Source of the DNA: Streptomyces chattanoogensis
GTDB taxonomy: Bacteria > Actinomycetota > Actinomycetes > Streptomycetales > Streptomycetaceae
Reading direction: 5' to 3'
Assembly (NCBI RefSeq): GCF_001294335.1
Contig: NZ_LGKG01000207.1
Coordinates: forward strand, 1-64,000
DNA: 64,000 nucleotides
Position numbers and translations under genes: made by a program. Shown one piece after another: positions 17,484-27,438 of the stretch. The notes below the pieces were generated by a model. It worked only from the letters and a program-made list of their open reading frames with translations. It had not been told where the DNA came from and ran no database searches. Numbering within the stretch: position 1 is the stretch's first letter; every line of letters starts with the position of its first letter.

Positions 17484-18299
17484 ATGACCACTTCCGTGAT
17501 CGACCACCACGCCAACGGCTACAGCCTCGGCCATGCACTGGGCATGGCACGCGCGGCCGACCTCGCCTACAAAGACGAGAAGACGATCGATGCCACCGCC
17601 CGCTCCTGGGGCTTCGACCGGGTACGGCACCACGAGACGACGTTCCAGCCGCCGTTCCCCCTGGAGGACACCCAGGCATACACCATGGCCAGCGACACGA
17701 TGATCGTCACCGGCTTCCGGGGCACGGAGCCCGCGCAGATGCGGGACTGGCTGTCGGACGCCACCACACCGCCGTATCCGGGCCCCAACGGCACGGGCTA
17801 TGTCCACTACGGCTTCGGCGAGGCCCTGGAGTCCATCTGGCCCCAGGTCCGCGCGGCCCTCGACGAGTTCCACACCAACGGCCAGACGCTGTGGTTCACC
17901 GGACACAGTCTCGGCGGTGCGCTGGCCATGCTGGCCGCCGCCCGCCTCCACTTCGAGGAGCCCCGGCTCACTGCCGACGGCGTCTACACCTTCGGGCAGC
18001 CCCGCACCTGCGACCGGCTCCTGGCAGGGAAATACAACTCGGCCTTCACCGACCGGATGTACCGCTTCGTCAACAACAACGACATCGTTCCTCAGCTGCC
18101 CCCGGAGCCCGCCTACCACCACGTCACCGCGCTGCGCTATATCGACTCCAAGGGCAAGGTTCATGACTCCATGCCGGTGATCGGCGGCCTCCTGGACCGC
18201 GCCAAGGGACTCACCGCGGACGCCTTCGCCCCGGCCTCCGACGGGGTGCGCGATCACTTCATGGCCGCGTACATCAAGGCGCTCGAGAAGAACCAGTGA
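17484..18299 (+). CDS. Class 3 lipase (alpha/beta hydrolase)
   Basis: A 271-residue lipase of the Lipase_3 family, which hydrolyses acylglycerols or related esters. The nucleophile elbow GHSLGGALA (Ser around 148), an oxyanion segment MIVTGFRGTEP and the FGQPRTCD and VNNNDIVPQLPP block with the catalytic Asp are all present. The catalytic His is likely in the YHHV segment around 214. There is no signal peptide, so it is predicted to be cytoplasmic or exported by a non-classical route. The start is ATG 17484, with GACAGGGAC upstream. It is a single gene ending 580 bases before the convergent giant gene. Confidence 0.88.
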   Translation: MTTSVIDHHANGYSLGHALGMARAADLAYKDEKTIDATARSWGFDRVRHHETTFQPPFPLEDTQAYTMASDTMIVTGFRGTEPAQMRDWLSDATTPPYPGPNGTGYVHYGFGEALESIWPQVRAALDEFHTNGQTLWFTGHSLGGALAMLAAARLHFEEPRLTADGVYTFGQPRTCDRLLAGKYNSAFTDRMYRFVNNNDIVPQLPPEPAYHHVTALRYIDSKGKVHDSMPVIGGLLDRAKGLTADAFAPASDGVRDHFMAAYIKALEKNQ

Positions 18300-18882
18300 C
18301 GCCCCACTGACCCCGCTGAGGTGGGGAAGAGACGAGGGAAGCCCCGCTGGGCCTGGCACCGGGCCAGGCACCGGGCCTGCCACCGGGCCCGGTGGCACGG
18401 GCACCGATCGGGCGCTTCCCTCGGCCTGCTAACGGAGACAGGATTTCGGAGCCGCTGCCCAGGCTCGCCACAGTCGGGTCGGCGTTGACGCGAGGAGTGG
18501 CGACGGGGGTGTGCGTCGGCACCCGCTTGTGCGTCGTGGCCGAAGGGGACGGCGACGGGGCGGTGTGCCGCAGGTCTGTGTGGGCGGGGTCGCGGACGCC
18601 GGCGCAGCCGAGGGCGAGACCTCGACCGCCTTCCCTGCTCTCGATGGGGTGTGCGGTGTGCGCCGGCAAGTCTTGCCTGCTTGCGCACCAGGGTTGGCGC
18701 GTAGTGGTCCCGTCTTCTGCGTCTGAAGGGCCCAGGGTCCCGGGACTTTCGGCCTGCCGCGCCAGAGCCGTCCGTAGCTGCCCCGGTTGTCTGGCGAACA
18801 GGAGCCGGATGCCTGCCGGGTCGCACGACCGCACCGCACCGGGCCGAAGAGACCCGGGGCGGTGCGACGTCACCGTGAACGG
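18300..18882. other. Convergent intergenic region, no gene seen
   Basis: Nearly 600 bases lie between two convergent genes. A six-base stem CCCCAC/GTGGGG (18302-18326) directly follows the lipase stop. The GGCACCGGGCC repeats and palindrome come next. Reading frames over 18400-18880 on both strands give no recognisable protein; decayed coding DNA is possible. Confidence 0.5.
18378..18397. repeat. Perfect 20-base palindrome
   Basis: TGCCACCGGGCCCGGTGGCA is a perfect palindrome in the convergent gap between the lipase and giant genes. It is embedded in repeated GGCACCGGGCC motifs (18351-18405). It may be a bidirectional terminator or a binding site. Confidence 0.6.
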
Positions 18883-21800
18883 TCAGTCGGCGACGCCGTA
18901 GTACTGCGCGAGGAAGCTGGTCACGGCTTCCGTGTGCGGGGTCAGGTCCGGCAGATGTGCGGCGAGGGCGGTGCGGACGGCCGCGGAGAGTTCCGGGAGG
19001 CCGGTGGCCGCGTTCTTGACGTACGGGTCGAGCCGGCGGATCAGTTCGTAGTTGCTCTCCACGTCGAGCCGGCGCATCGCCTGATCCAGCGGTGCGGCGT
19101 CGGCGGCGGGTACCGCGGGCAGCAGGCGGCTGACGAAGGTGACGCGGTGCATCACGCGCCAGCACGGCGGCTTGCGGTCGGTCTGGCGTGCCTGGCGCAG
19201 GGCGGCCGCGTTGGGGTCGGTGGCGCCGGCCAGCCAGGCGGGGTCGACGACCTTGTGGAAGAAGGTGTCGAAGTGCTCGGTGTCCTCGCCGAGGTAGAAG
19301 CTGAGGAACCGGTAGGCGTCCACCTTGCCGGGGGCGTTGACCGGCTTCCCGTCGGCGTCGAAGACCGGCTTGCGGTGGGCGTTGTACTGCTGGAGGTTGC
19401 CCGAGGGCGCGCACTGGACGGCGAGTCCGAAGGAGCGGGTGGCCTCCTTGCCGCGGGCCCGGGTGGTGGTCATGCCGCCGCCGATGGAGGCGTCGAGCTG
19501 GGCGTTGATGCCCACGCCCATGACCTCGAAGGAGGTCCCGACCGAGGCGCCCACCGAGCCGGAGAACGCATACGAACCGGAGGTCGTCTCGCTCACGGCG
19601 TCCGTGGTCTGCGTGGTCTCCGCGAAGAAGCCGCCGTCCGCCGTCCAGACGTAGGTGTTGACCAGGTCACGGCGTGAGAACCCGTCTCCGGTGGTGTTGG
19701 CGGCCGTATCACGGTTCCGGCCGGGTGCGGTGTCGCCGCCGATCGCGCTGCCCAGCACCCGGCCGGCCCGTTCGGCGGTGGGGTCGGGGGTATGGGTCTC
19801 GGTGGAGACGGACTCGTAGTAGCTGCGCAGCCGTTGCTGGTCGCGCTGGATGCGGCGCTTGATCGCGTATGCCTCGCGGGGCTTGTGGTAGCTGTACTCT
19901 CCGCGGCCGCGGGCGTCCGCGTAGTCGGGGTCGAGGACCTTGCCGCGCTCGTCGTAGCCGACCGCGCCGTCGAGTGTGCCCTGCTTGGTGTAGCGGGGGT
20001 TGATGGGGAAGGGGATGATGTTCCAGTCCTTGGGGATGTCCGGGTTGGGCTGGATCCGGTAGGTGACGAGGGCTCCGTTGTGGGCGAGGCGCAGCGCGAA
20101 GACGTCGGCGGTCTGTGACTGGACGAGGGCGAAGCCCATGTTGGAGGGCGCGTAGCGGCGGCCGAGTGCCGGGTTGAGGGGCCGCAGCGGGTCCTCCCAG
20201 CTGCCGGCCAGCTCGACCTTCATGGCGCGGGTGGTGTTCTCGCCCTCGGAGACGGCGGTCTCCTCGGCCCAGCTGTTGGAGAACTCCAGAGTGCCCCGGA
20301 CGCTGGCCGAGACCTTCGCCTTCGCCATGGACTTGGCGACACCGAAGCCCAGTGGCGCGGCGATCATCCACATGTCGACGTCGACCTCGTTCGACAGCGC
20401 GAAGCCGAACGCCGCGTCGACGCTGCGCTCCTTGGCCGACGAAAGGGAGTGCACCACCTCTTCGGCCTGGGTGAGCTCCACCGACGCGATCCCGTCGTAG
20501 GTGGCGCGCTCGGGGTCGATGGTGTTGGGGGTGAGGTTCTCGGACGGCACCGGCGGCGCGCCCTCGACATAGCCGATGAGCTGGGGATCGAACTGCACCT
20601 GGCTGACCCACTCGCTGACCAGGTCGCCCACCTTGTAGCCGGTGACCAGATGCCAGCGGCCGTCGCGCAGATAGCCGTAGGCCCGCTTGAGAACGCCGAA
20701 CGCCTCGCCCTTCGCGGTGTACTGCATATCCGCGTACTCGGCGACGGCCGGGGTGCCGGAGATCGCCTCGTGGAAGGGGGTGCGCATCGCGGCCAGTGCC
20801 GAGCGCACCTGGGCGGTGTCGCTGGAGACGGGTGCGGTGGACAGGACGGCCGTGGGACGGGCCGGGGCGGCCGGGAGCGTCAGGTCGTTGCCGCGCAGGC
20901 CCTCGTCCCGTACGACACCGGCGCCGTCGTCGGTGGAAGCACGGTCGAAGGACCAGTAGGCGAGCAGGTCTTCCTTCTCGCCCTTGAGGCGGGTGAAGAG
21001 GTTGTCGAGGATCTGCTCCTGGGTGCGGGCGGTGCGCCAGATCCGTACCTCCTCCAGCACGCCGTGGAACGGCTGGGTCGCCTGGCCTTCCTTGAGCCGT
21101 GCGCCCAGGGCGAGCGTCCGGTCGCCGTAGTCGGCGAAGTCCGCCGCGTCGGTGGTCTCCAGTGGGTCACAGGCCACGGAGACGCCGTTGCGGTAGAGCC
21201 GGAAGACGCTGCCGCGCGGGTCGGGATTGCGCGTCCAGCGGGCGCCGCGCAGCCGGGCCGCATGCGAGCCGGTGGTGTCGGCGGCGGTGTTGCCCGCGTT
21301 CTCCTCGCACGTCCAGTGTGCGGTCAGGCCGTGGTCGCGCGCCGATACCGGCGTGCCCAGCTGGGCCGCGTCCCGTGCGACGCCCCACAGCCGGATCTCG
21401 GAGACCACCCCCTTGAAGGCGTGGGTCTCCAGGCCCTCGCGCGCCAGGCCGATGTCGAGCGTGCCGGAGTTGCCCTTGGCGCCGGGTCCCTCGTAGCGGG
21501 TGGTGCCGGCCTCGCGGCCGTCGATGAAGAAGCGGATGTCGTGCCACTCCTGGAGGCCGACCGACTCCACGAACTCGACGGTGCGGGTGACGGGCTTGCC
21601 GTCGGCACCCGTGGTGGTGATCTCCTTGTCGCCCTTGCGCTCCTGCGTGGACCGCCCGCTCTTGCGGACGACGGCGAGGCGATGGAAGGTCCCGGCGCGG
21701 ACGGCCTCGGTGGAGGTGCATCGCACGAGCCGGCCGTCGGGCTCCTCGAAGCCGAACTCCAGCCGCCCGTCGGCCAGTACGAGCAGCCGGTACGGCACGC

Positions 21801-24800
21801 TGCCGCCGGCGCCGTCGGCCGCGCGGCCCTTGGAGAGCAGGCCCTGCACGGTGCCCAGGGCGTCGGCGCGGCAGAACACCTCCACGGTGAGATCGCCGGC
21901 GATGTCGAGCGCGTCGTTGTCGGGCACCTCCAGGTATGCGCCGTCGGACAGCTCGACGGCCCAGGACTGCTCGTAGGCGGCGGCCAGGTGAGTCCACTCG
22001 TGCGGGGAGAAGGTGGCGCGGGTGGCCACCAGCCGGTCACCGGCCCCGGCGACGATGCGGTACGCCGCCTCTGCGGCCCGCTCGAGCGCAGCGGGCGCGG
22101 GCGCGGTGGTGACGCCGCCGCGGAGGTAGACGTGCCGGTTCTGCCCGGAGCGGTCCAGGACTCCCGGCTTGTCGCTCACCCGGGCGAGCGGCTCGGCGCA
22201 GGGCCAGTAGCCCACCAGGCCGGACTCCTCGCCGGACAGCCGCAGGTTCTTGCGCTCCCGGATCTCGGCCGCGCTGCAGGCGGCGCCCCAGAGCCGGACC
22301 TCGTCCATCTCGACGTGGGCGTAGTCGGCCACCCACCCGGCGAAGGAGCTGCCGAAGCTGAAGAGACCGTCCCCCTGGTAGGTGCCCGACGCGACACGCC
22401 TGGCCTCTTCGACGCCGTCCCGGTAGATCACCTGCTCCCGGGTGGCCGCGTCGAACACACAGGCCCAGTGGTGCCAGTCGCTGTCGTCGTAACCGAAGCT
22501 GGTCGTGACGTCGTCACCGTAGAAGCCGAACCGGAAGGCGCTGGTCTCGGTGAAACCGATGTGCAGGGCGCCCCTGGAGCTGCCGTGCGACGTGCCGTGG
22601 CCGATGAGGTACTGCGCCTTGCCGTCCCACTTCGTCGTCCGCCGCGCCCAGAACTCCACCGTGAAGTCCTGGCCCGCGAGGCTGAAGCCGCTCTCGGTCA
22701 TGGCCACGCCGCTCTCGCCGTCGAAGGCCAGGGCCGGCACGACGGGCGCGGCCGGGGCGAGCAGCCCCAGCGTGTACGGGACCTCGCCGGTGCCGGCGTG
22801 GACGATCCGGGCCGCGCCGGACACCTGCTCGGGGTTGATCCACGCCTCCAGGGTCAGGTCGCGGGTCACCGCCACCCGGTCCAGCTGCGGCTCCGGCAGG
22901 GTGATGACGTTCGCCTGACCGTCGAAGGAGTAGGCCCGGCCCGGGTTGTCCGCCCGCCAGCGGCAGCCGTAGGCGGCGACCGCGTCCGCTACCTCGCCGA
23001 GCGGGACCTCCCGCGCCGCTCCCGGGTCGACGAGCACCAGCCGGGAGCCCGCGGAGAGTGGGACGCCGGGACGGTCGGCCACGGCCCAGCGGTGGTCGTA
23101 GCGCAGTCGCTGCACCGCCTCGCCGGGCTGCGGCTCGGGCCCGCCCTCACCGCCGTCGAGCCGGAGCGAGGTGGCGCCCGGCGCGTGGTCGCCCTCGGTG
23201 AGGTAGAGATGACCGCCGACCGTGACAGGAGTGCGGGCGGGCAGCGCGGCCGGGAGGGCTTCGGCGAGCCGGAGGACACCGCCGATGACCTCACCGGCCC
23301 GGCCCCCGGACAGCAGCCTGCTGGTCGCGTCGAAGGACTTCACCGCGCCCACCGGAACGGGCTGGTCCGGCAGCCCGTTGACGATCGCGGCGAAGTCGGC
23401 GGCCCGGCGCGGCAGCCGCTTCCAGGTCTCGCTCTCCTCGCCGCGTTCGACGGTGAGGTCGCACAGTCCGGCCCCGTCGCCCTCGGTGACCCGGATCCGT
23501 ACCGCGTCCGGGCCGGTGCCGGCGTCCTTGGCGGTGAAGGTGACCGTCGTGCCGTCGTCCGCCGTCAGTCGGCGGGCGGTGCGTACGACCGAGGTGTCGT
23601 AGTAGGAGGCGAAGAACTGCCCGTTGGTGCCGCGGAAGTACAGCACGACGTTTCCGGTGGCGCTGTCCAGCAGATACGGCCGGTCGGCCGAGCGGGCGAA
23701 GGCCAGCAGGGCACCGGAGCAGCTCAGACCGGTGCGGTCGAGGAAGAGTTGCGGGACGGGCAGCGCGATGTCGTCGGCGCCCTTGAGGCCGCCGGTGAGC
23801 CGGGCCAGCTCGTCGCGCTTGGCCGTCAGTTCGGCCTGGTGGTCGGCGATCTCGTGCCGGCGCCGAGTGAGCAGCTCGTCCTTGGTGCGGAGCTCGGCGA
23901 GCTGCCTGTCGAGTGCCTCGACCCGCTTTCCCGCCTCGCGGATGTCGGGGTGGCCGAGGTCGTGGAGGGCGACGCGCTCGAAGGCGATCAGTCCTTCGCC
24001 GGATGCGGTGACCGGGGCGGTGTCGTACTGGACGACGCGGTCGCCGAGCCGGTCGGGGGCGCAGACGGTCTTCTCGCTGTACCGGTTGACCAGCGTGCTG
24101 TAGCCGTCGCTGCGGTCGTAGATGCCGAAGAGGGTGTTCCAGTGCCCCGACAGCCGCCGGTACACGATCAGGGGGCCGTCGTTGTCCTGGCTCTCGCCGG
24201 AAACGTTCATGTCCTTGCCGGTGTGCAGATTCTGCAGGTGGTAGAGCATGGAGCCGTTCCAGGAGGAGCCCGGCGGCATGACGACGGCCCACAGCGCCGA
24301 CGTGGCGTCCTTGTCGGAGGTCCGGATCAGCGGCGTCTCGTCGCCGGACCGGTCGCCCTGCACGACAAGGTACTGGGTCTGCCCGTCCCGGGGATTCTTG
24401 AAGCGCAGCCGGCAGGCCCAGCCGGTGATGTCCTGCGACCTGGTGTAGTACGCCTCGCGCAGGCGCTCCACCTCGGGCAGATCGGCGGTCTGCCGGGTGA
24501 GCTCGACGACCTCGGTCTCCTTGGCCGCGATGTCCTGGACCAGCTGCCGGATCCGGCCGTCCAGCTCGCTGATCGTCTCGACGTCGGCGCTGCCGTCGGG
24601 GGTGGCGAGCACGGGCAGCGCCAGCTCGTCCGGGATCTGGGCGAGCCGGCCGTCCCGCCCCACCCCGAAGTCGACCGTCGCCAGGCAGGACTCCCCGGTG
24701 TCGGCACCGGTCTTCGGGTCGGGGCCGGACGTCGCGTACGAGAGCAGGACGCGGGCCTGGCGCTTGGCGGGTTTGGGCTGCCGGTCGTAGCCCGTACTGG

Positions 24801-26520
24801 TCGCTTCCTGCTGGTGGTAGAGGACGGCGGAGAGCCCGGAGACGGCCCTGCATCCGGCGACGGCAAAGCTGTCGCGGCGCACGCCCGGGTGGTCGCCGAT
24901 GGGGGCTTCGGAGGTCACCCATGCCGGGCCGCCGACGAGTTCGCCGTGGCGGGCGTGGTCGGTCTGGTCGTGCAGGCGGGAGCCGGAGCCCTCGTCGAAG
25001 CGGTAATACGCCACCAGGCCCGGGTCGTTGCCGATGAGGCGGACGCCCTTGTCGTGCCTGAGCTCCTCGGGGGTGCGGGCGCGGTCCCAGATCCGCACCT
25101 CGTCCAGCTCGGCGCGGGCGCCGCCGAACCACAGGGCCTTGGCCAGCAGCAGCGGTCCGGCGCCGCTGTACGGGCCGTCCGCGGTCCGGGTGCCCACGTC
25201 CTCACCGTCGCGGTAGACGGTCTGCCGTCGCGTCGCGTGCTCGAAGACACAGGCCCAGTGGTGCCAGCCGGTGTCCTCGGCCCGTACGTCGGTGGTGAAG
25301 TCGTCGGCGTAGAACGAGAAGGTGAAGCGGTTGTCCTCCCGGAAGCCGATGTGCAGGGAGTTGCGGGGGCTACCGGCTGCGTCTCCGTGCCCTACGAGGT
25401 ACTCCTCTCGCCCGGTCCCCGTACGCCGCGCCCAGAACTCGACGGTGAAGTCACGGCCGGCGAGCTCCGGCCCGTCGGCAACCCGGACATGGGCTTCGCC
25501 CGCGCCGAAGGCGAGCGCGGTCTCGGCGTGGCCCTCGGTACTCACCACGGGGACCAGCGGGTGTCCGGTGAACGGGCAGGTGCCCGGGGCGCGTTCGTAG
25601 ACGGCGTCGCGGTGGGCCGGGTCGGGGCTGGTCCACGCCTGGGTGCCCTGGAGGTGGAACAGACCGTCCCGGCCCTGCTCGATGCTGAAGGAGTCGATCC
25701 GGCCGGTGGCATCGTTGTGCGCGAAGACCTGCCACCGCTGCTGTCCCTGTACGGCGGTGGGGACAAGCAGCGCGGTGAAGCGGCCACCGGTGAGACGGCG
25801 GACGAACGACAGCTTCTGCGTCGGCTCGCGGAAGGGACGGCCCTCCATGTCCGTGGTGCCGAGGCTGTCCTTGGCCGAATCCGGGCGGTCCTTGTGCCGG
25901 CTGCGCCGGTAGCGGGCCTCCAGTACGGGCTTCAACTCGCCGCCGACCAGCAGGAACCGGTCGCACAGCAGAGTGTCGGCGGCCAGCGGGACCTTCGCGC
26001 CGTCGCGGTCCTTGACGTAGTCCTCGCGTTCCGGGTCGCCGGACGAACCCCCGCCGGACAGCCGGTGCGCGGCGTCCGGGTGGTCCGCGGCGACGGACTG
26101 GCGCAGCACCACGAGGTGGGTGCCGTCGGACAGCGCGTGGAAGGGGGCCGATGCGGTGAGCCTGGCCGTGGTGGATAAGAACGGGTCCACCTCGTCCGCG
26201 CCCAGCCGCTCGTCCGGCGCCGCCTCGACCCTGCCTCCGCTCTTGACCACCGGCAACGCGGTCGCTCCGGCCGCGGCGAAGCCCACATCGGTGATCTCGG
26301 AGGGGAAGGGGAGCGGGAGGGGGTTCTCCGACCAGTAGGCCGCGTCCATTTCGCCCTTGGCCTCGTCATGGCGCGCCAGATCGAGAACCGTGTAGACCAG
26401 GCGCCGTTGGTCATCCATCGCCAGCGCCACCGTGGTTCCCTGGTGCCGCACGGTGGTGGTGTGCAGGTAGGTGCGATCGCTGTAGACCTTGAGCAGATGC
26501 TGTTCGCCGGACAAGGGCAA
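18883..26520 (-). CDS. Giant LamG/coiled-coil protein with possible pore-forming region
   Basis: A 2545-residue protein. The order is: an N-terminal region with beta-propeller-like phrases (1-325); LamG jellyroll 1 (about 330-535, WHHWACVF and DEVRIWDRA); coiled coil (648-690); a beta-trefoil-like segment (695-850, LVVQGDRSGDETPLI, YHLQNLHTGKDMNVSG); coiled coil (855-910); a LamG half (1195-1256); a complete LamG (1262-1475) closely resembling the first; the other half (1485-1516); and further LamG material to 1885. Residues about 1900-2545 form an unassigned domain with two Ser/Thr-rich alternating stretches (2030-2075 and 2295-2365). There is no signal peptide. The start is TTG 26520, justified by AAGGAG five bases upstream. 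Carbohydrate binding is likely; a toxin-like role is inference only. Confidence 0.8.
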   Translation of the reverse strand: MPLSGEQHLLKVYSDRTYLHTTTVRHQGTTVALAMDDQRRLVYTVLDLARHDEAKGEMDAAYWSENPLPLPFPSEITDVGFAAAGATALPVVKSGGRVEAAPDERLGADEVDPFLSTTARLTASAPFHALSDGTHLVVLRQSVAADHPDAAHRLSGGGSSGDPEREDYVKDRDGAKVPLAADTLLCDRFLLVGGELKPVLEARYRRSRHKDRPDSAKDSLGTTDMEGRPFREPTQKLSFVRRLTGGRFTALLVPTAVQGQQRWQVFAHNDATGRIDSFSIEQGRDGLFHLQGTQAWTSPDPAHRDAVYERAPGTCPFTGHPLVPVVSTEGHAETALAFGAGEAHVRVADGPELAGRDFTVEFWARRTGTGREEYLVGHGDAAGSPRNSLHIGFREDNRFTFSFYADDFTTDVRAEDTGWHHWACVFEHATRRQTVYRDGEDVGTRTADGPYSGAGPLLLAKALWFGGARAELDEVRIWDRARTPEELRHDKGVRLIGNDPGLVAYYRFDEGSGSRLHDQTDHARHGELVGGPAWVTSEAPIGDHPGVRRDSFAVAGCRAVSGLSAVLYHQQEATSTGYDRQPKPAKRQARVLLSYATSGPDPKTGADTGESCLATVDFGVGRDGRLAQIPDELALPVLATPDGSADVETISELDGRIRQLVQDIAAKETEVVELTRQTADLPEVERLREAYYTRSQDITGWACRLRFKNPRDGQTQYLVVQGDRSGDETPLIRTSDKDATSALWAVVMPPGSSWNGSMLYHLQNLHTGKDMNVSGESQDNDGPLIVYRRLSGHWNTLFGIYDRSDGYSTLVNRYSEKTVCAPDRLGDRVVQYDTAPVTASGEGLIAFERVALHDLGHPDIREAGKRVEALDRQLAELRTKDELLTRRRHEIADHQAELTAKRDELARLTGGLKGADDIALPVPQLFLDRTGLSCSGALLAFARSADRPYLLDSATGNVVLYFRGTNGQFFASYYDTSVVRTARRLTADDGTTVTFTAKDAGTGPDAVRIRVTEGDGAGLCDLTVERGEESETWKRLPRRAADFAAIVNGLPDQPVPVGAVKSFDATSRLLSGGRAGEVIGGVLRLAEALPAALPARTPVTVGGHLYLTEGDHAPGATSLRLDGGEGGPEPQPGEAVQRLRYDHRWAVADRPGVPLSAGSRLVLVDPGAAREVPLGEVADAVAAYGCRWRADNPGRAYSFDGQANVITLPEPQLDRVAVTRDLTLEAWINPEQVSGAARIVHAGTGEVPYTLGLLAPAAPVVPALAFDGESGVAMTESGFSLAGQDFTVEFWARRTTKWDGKAQYLIGHGTSHGSSRGALHIGFTETSAFRFGFYGDDVTTSFGYDDSDWHHWACVFDAATREQVIYRDGVEEARRVASGTYQGDGLFSFGSSFAGWVADYAHVEMDEVRLWGAACSAAEIRERKNLRLSGEESGLVGYWPCAEPLARVSDKPGVLDRSGQNRHVYLRGGVTTAPAPAALERAAEAAYRIVAGAGDRLVATRATFSPHEWTHLAAAYEQSWAVELSDGAYLEVPDNDALDIAGDLTVEVFCRADALGTVQGLLSKGRAADGAGGSVPYRLLVLADGRLEFGFEEPDGRLVRCTSTEAVRAGTFHRLAVVRKSGRSTQERKGDKEITTTGADGKPVTRTVEFVESVGLQEWHDIRFFIDGREAGTTRYEGPGAKGNSGTLDIGLAREGLETHAFKGVVSEIRLWGVARDAAQLGTPVSARDHGLTAHWTCEENAGNTAADTTGSHAARLRGARWTRNPDPRGSVFRLYRNGVSVACDPLETTDAADFADYGDRTLALGARLKEGQATQPFHGVLEEVRIWRTARTQEQILDNLFTRLKGEKEDLLAYWSFDRASTDDGAGVVRDEGLRGNDLTLPAAPARPTAVLSTAPVSSDTAQVRSALAAMRTPFHEAISGTPAVAEYADMQYTAKGEAFGVLKRAYGYLRDGRWHLVTGYKVGDLVSEWVSQVQFDPQLIGYVEGAPPVPSENLTPNTIDPERATYDGIASVELTQAEEVVHSLSSAKERSVDAAFGFALSNEVDVDMWMIAAPLGFGVAKSMAKAKVSASVRGTLEFSNSWAEETAVSEGENTTRAMKVELAGSWEDPLRPLNPALGRRYAPSNMGFALVQSQTADVFALRLAHNGALVTYRIQPNPDIPKDWNIIPFPINPRYTKQGTLDGAVGYDERGKVLDPDYADARGRGEYSYHKPREAYAIKRRIQRDQQRLRSYYESVSTETHTPDPTAERAGRVLGSAIGGDTAPGRNRDTAANTTGDGFSRRDLVNTYVWTADGGFFAETTQTTDAVSETTSGSYAFSGSVGASVGTSFEVMGVGINAQLDASIGGGMTTTRARGKEATRSFGLAVQCAPSGNLQQYNAHRKPVFDADGKPVNAPGKVDAYRFLSFYLGEDTEHFDTFFHKVVDPAWLAGATDPNAAALRQARQTDRKPPCWRVMHRVTFVSRLLPAVPAADAAPLDQAMRRLDVESNYELIRRLDPYVKNAATGLPELSAAVRTALAAHLPDLTPHTEAVTSFLAQYYGVAD

Positions 26521-26756
26521 GACGTCTCCTTGGAAGCATGTTCGGGAAAACCGTATGTTCGGGCGAGAAAACCCTCGCTGACCTGCGCCGCTCCCCCGGG
26601 GAGGGCAGCGATCACACGATTTACCGCGGCCTCGTCAGCGTCAAGGAACGCATTTGGCCACCGGCCGGAAGGCTGCCGAGGAAATCACTGGCCGGGCGCT
26701 CCCTCCCCGGGAGACGGTGTTGATCTACACCGGACGCAGCGCAGCTGGGAGACACC

Positions 26757-27257
26757 ATGAGCAGGGCAGCCTTGACCGCGGGCCAGGAAGTGACCGTCAG
26801 GCTGGTGAAATCGGGCGACACCAAGCTGCGCTACCCAGCGGTTGTCGCCGGGGACGACGGTACGCATGCCGTCGTGCGCGCCCCGTGGGGAAGGACGACG
26901 GTCCGGGACTTCGGGTTCGTCCGGTTCGAGCCGGGTGATGTGTTCACCGAGCACTACTGGCGCGACCGCTGGTACGCCGTCAAGGAGGTACGGGCGGCCG
27001 ACGGCACCCTCAAAGGCTGGTACTGCGACGCCGCCCGTCCCGCAGAGATCCGGCCGGACAGCATCGTCATCGTGGACCTGGAGCTCGACCTGTGGCTCTC
27101 GGCCGATGGAGCCACCATCCTGCGCCTGGACGAGGAGGAGTTCGCGGAGAGCGGCCTCGAGGGCGACGATCCGGCTGCGGCGTCCATGGCCCGGCGGGCG
27201 ATGGACGAGCTTGAGGCCCTTGCCCGTGCGGGAGGCTTTGCGGATCTGCTCGGCTGA
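26757..27257 (+). CDS. DUF402-domain protein
   Basis: A 166-residue DUF402 protein (related to FomD and YgaC). The conserved blocks are visible: VRAPWGRTTVRDFGFVRFEPGDVFTEHYWRDRWYAV, then WYCDAARPAEIRPDSIVIVDLELDLWL with the acidic and histidine positions the family uses for metal-dependent nucleotide hydrolysis. Some relatives are nucleoside diphosphate or nucleotidyl-phosphonate hydrolases; this one is not placed more precisely. The ATG has GGGAG nearby. It is transcribed away from the giant gene across a 236-base gap that must hold both promoters. Confidence 0.8.
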   Translation: MSRAALTAGQEVTVRLVKSGDTKLRYPAVVAGDDGTHAVVRAPWGRTTVRDFGFVRFEPGDVFTEHYWRDRWYAVKEVRAADGTLKGWYCDAARPAEIRPDSIVIVDLELDLWLSADGATILRLDEEEFAESGLEGDDPAAASMARRAMDELEALARAGGFADLLG

Positions 27258-27438
27258 TCACGCGGGGAAGAACGCGGGCCCTGGCTCCCTGCTGAGACTC
27301 ATGACAGGCTCCGGGACACAGAACAGGCCGTGCTTGTCCTACCGTTCCAGCCGTTCGGTCTGTTGGGGCAGTTGGAGCGGTGGGGCTGTCAGCGCTGTTG
27401 GGGCCGTTCAGACTTTCGGGCTTTCGGAGGGAGCACGC

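Noticed and set aside
18425..18470. tRNA-Ser-like fragment
   Set aside because: Only a few bases resemble an anticodon arm; no cloverleaf or TTC-arm could be built.
18392..18901. Possible plus-strand gene in the convergent gap
   Set aside because: No ribosome site, no recognisable motif and Arg/Pro/Ser-rich translation. It also overlaps the end of the giant gene.
20449..26178. A 1909-residue open frame on the plus strand opposite the giant gene
   Set aside because: It mirrors the third-position GC bias of the minus-strand gene. Its translation is Gly/Val/Arg-rich with no recognisable motif, whereas the minus strand shows LamG domains.
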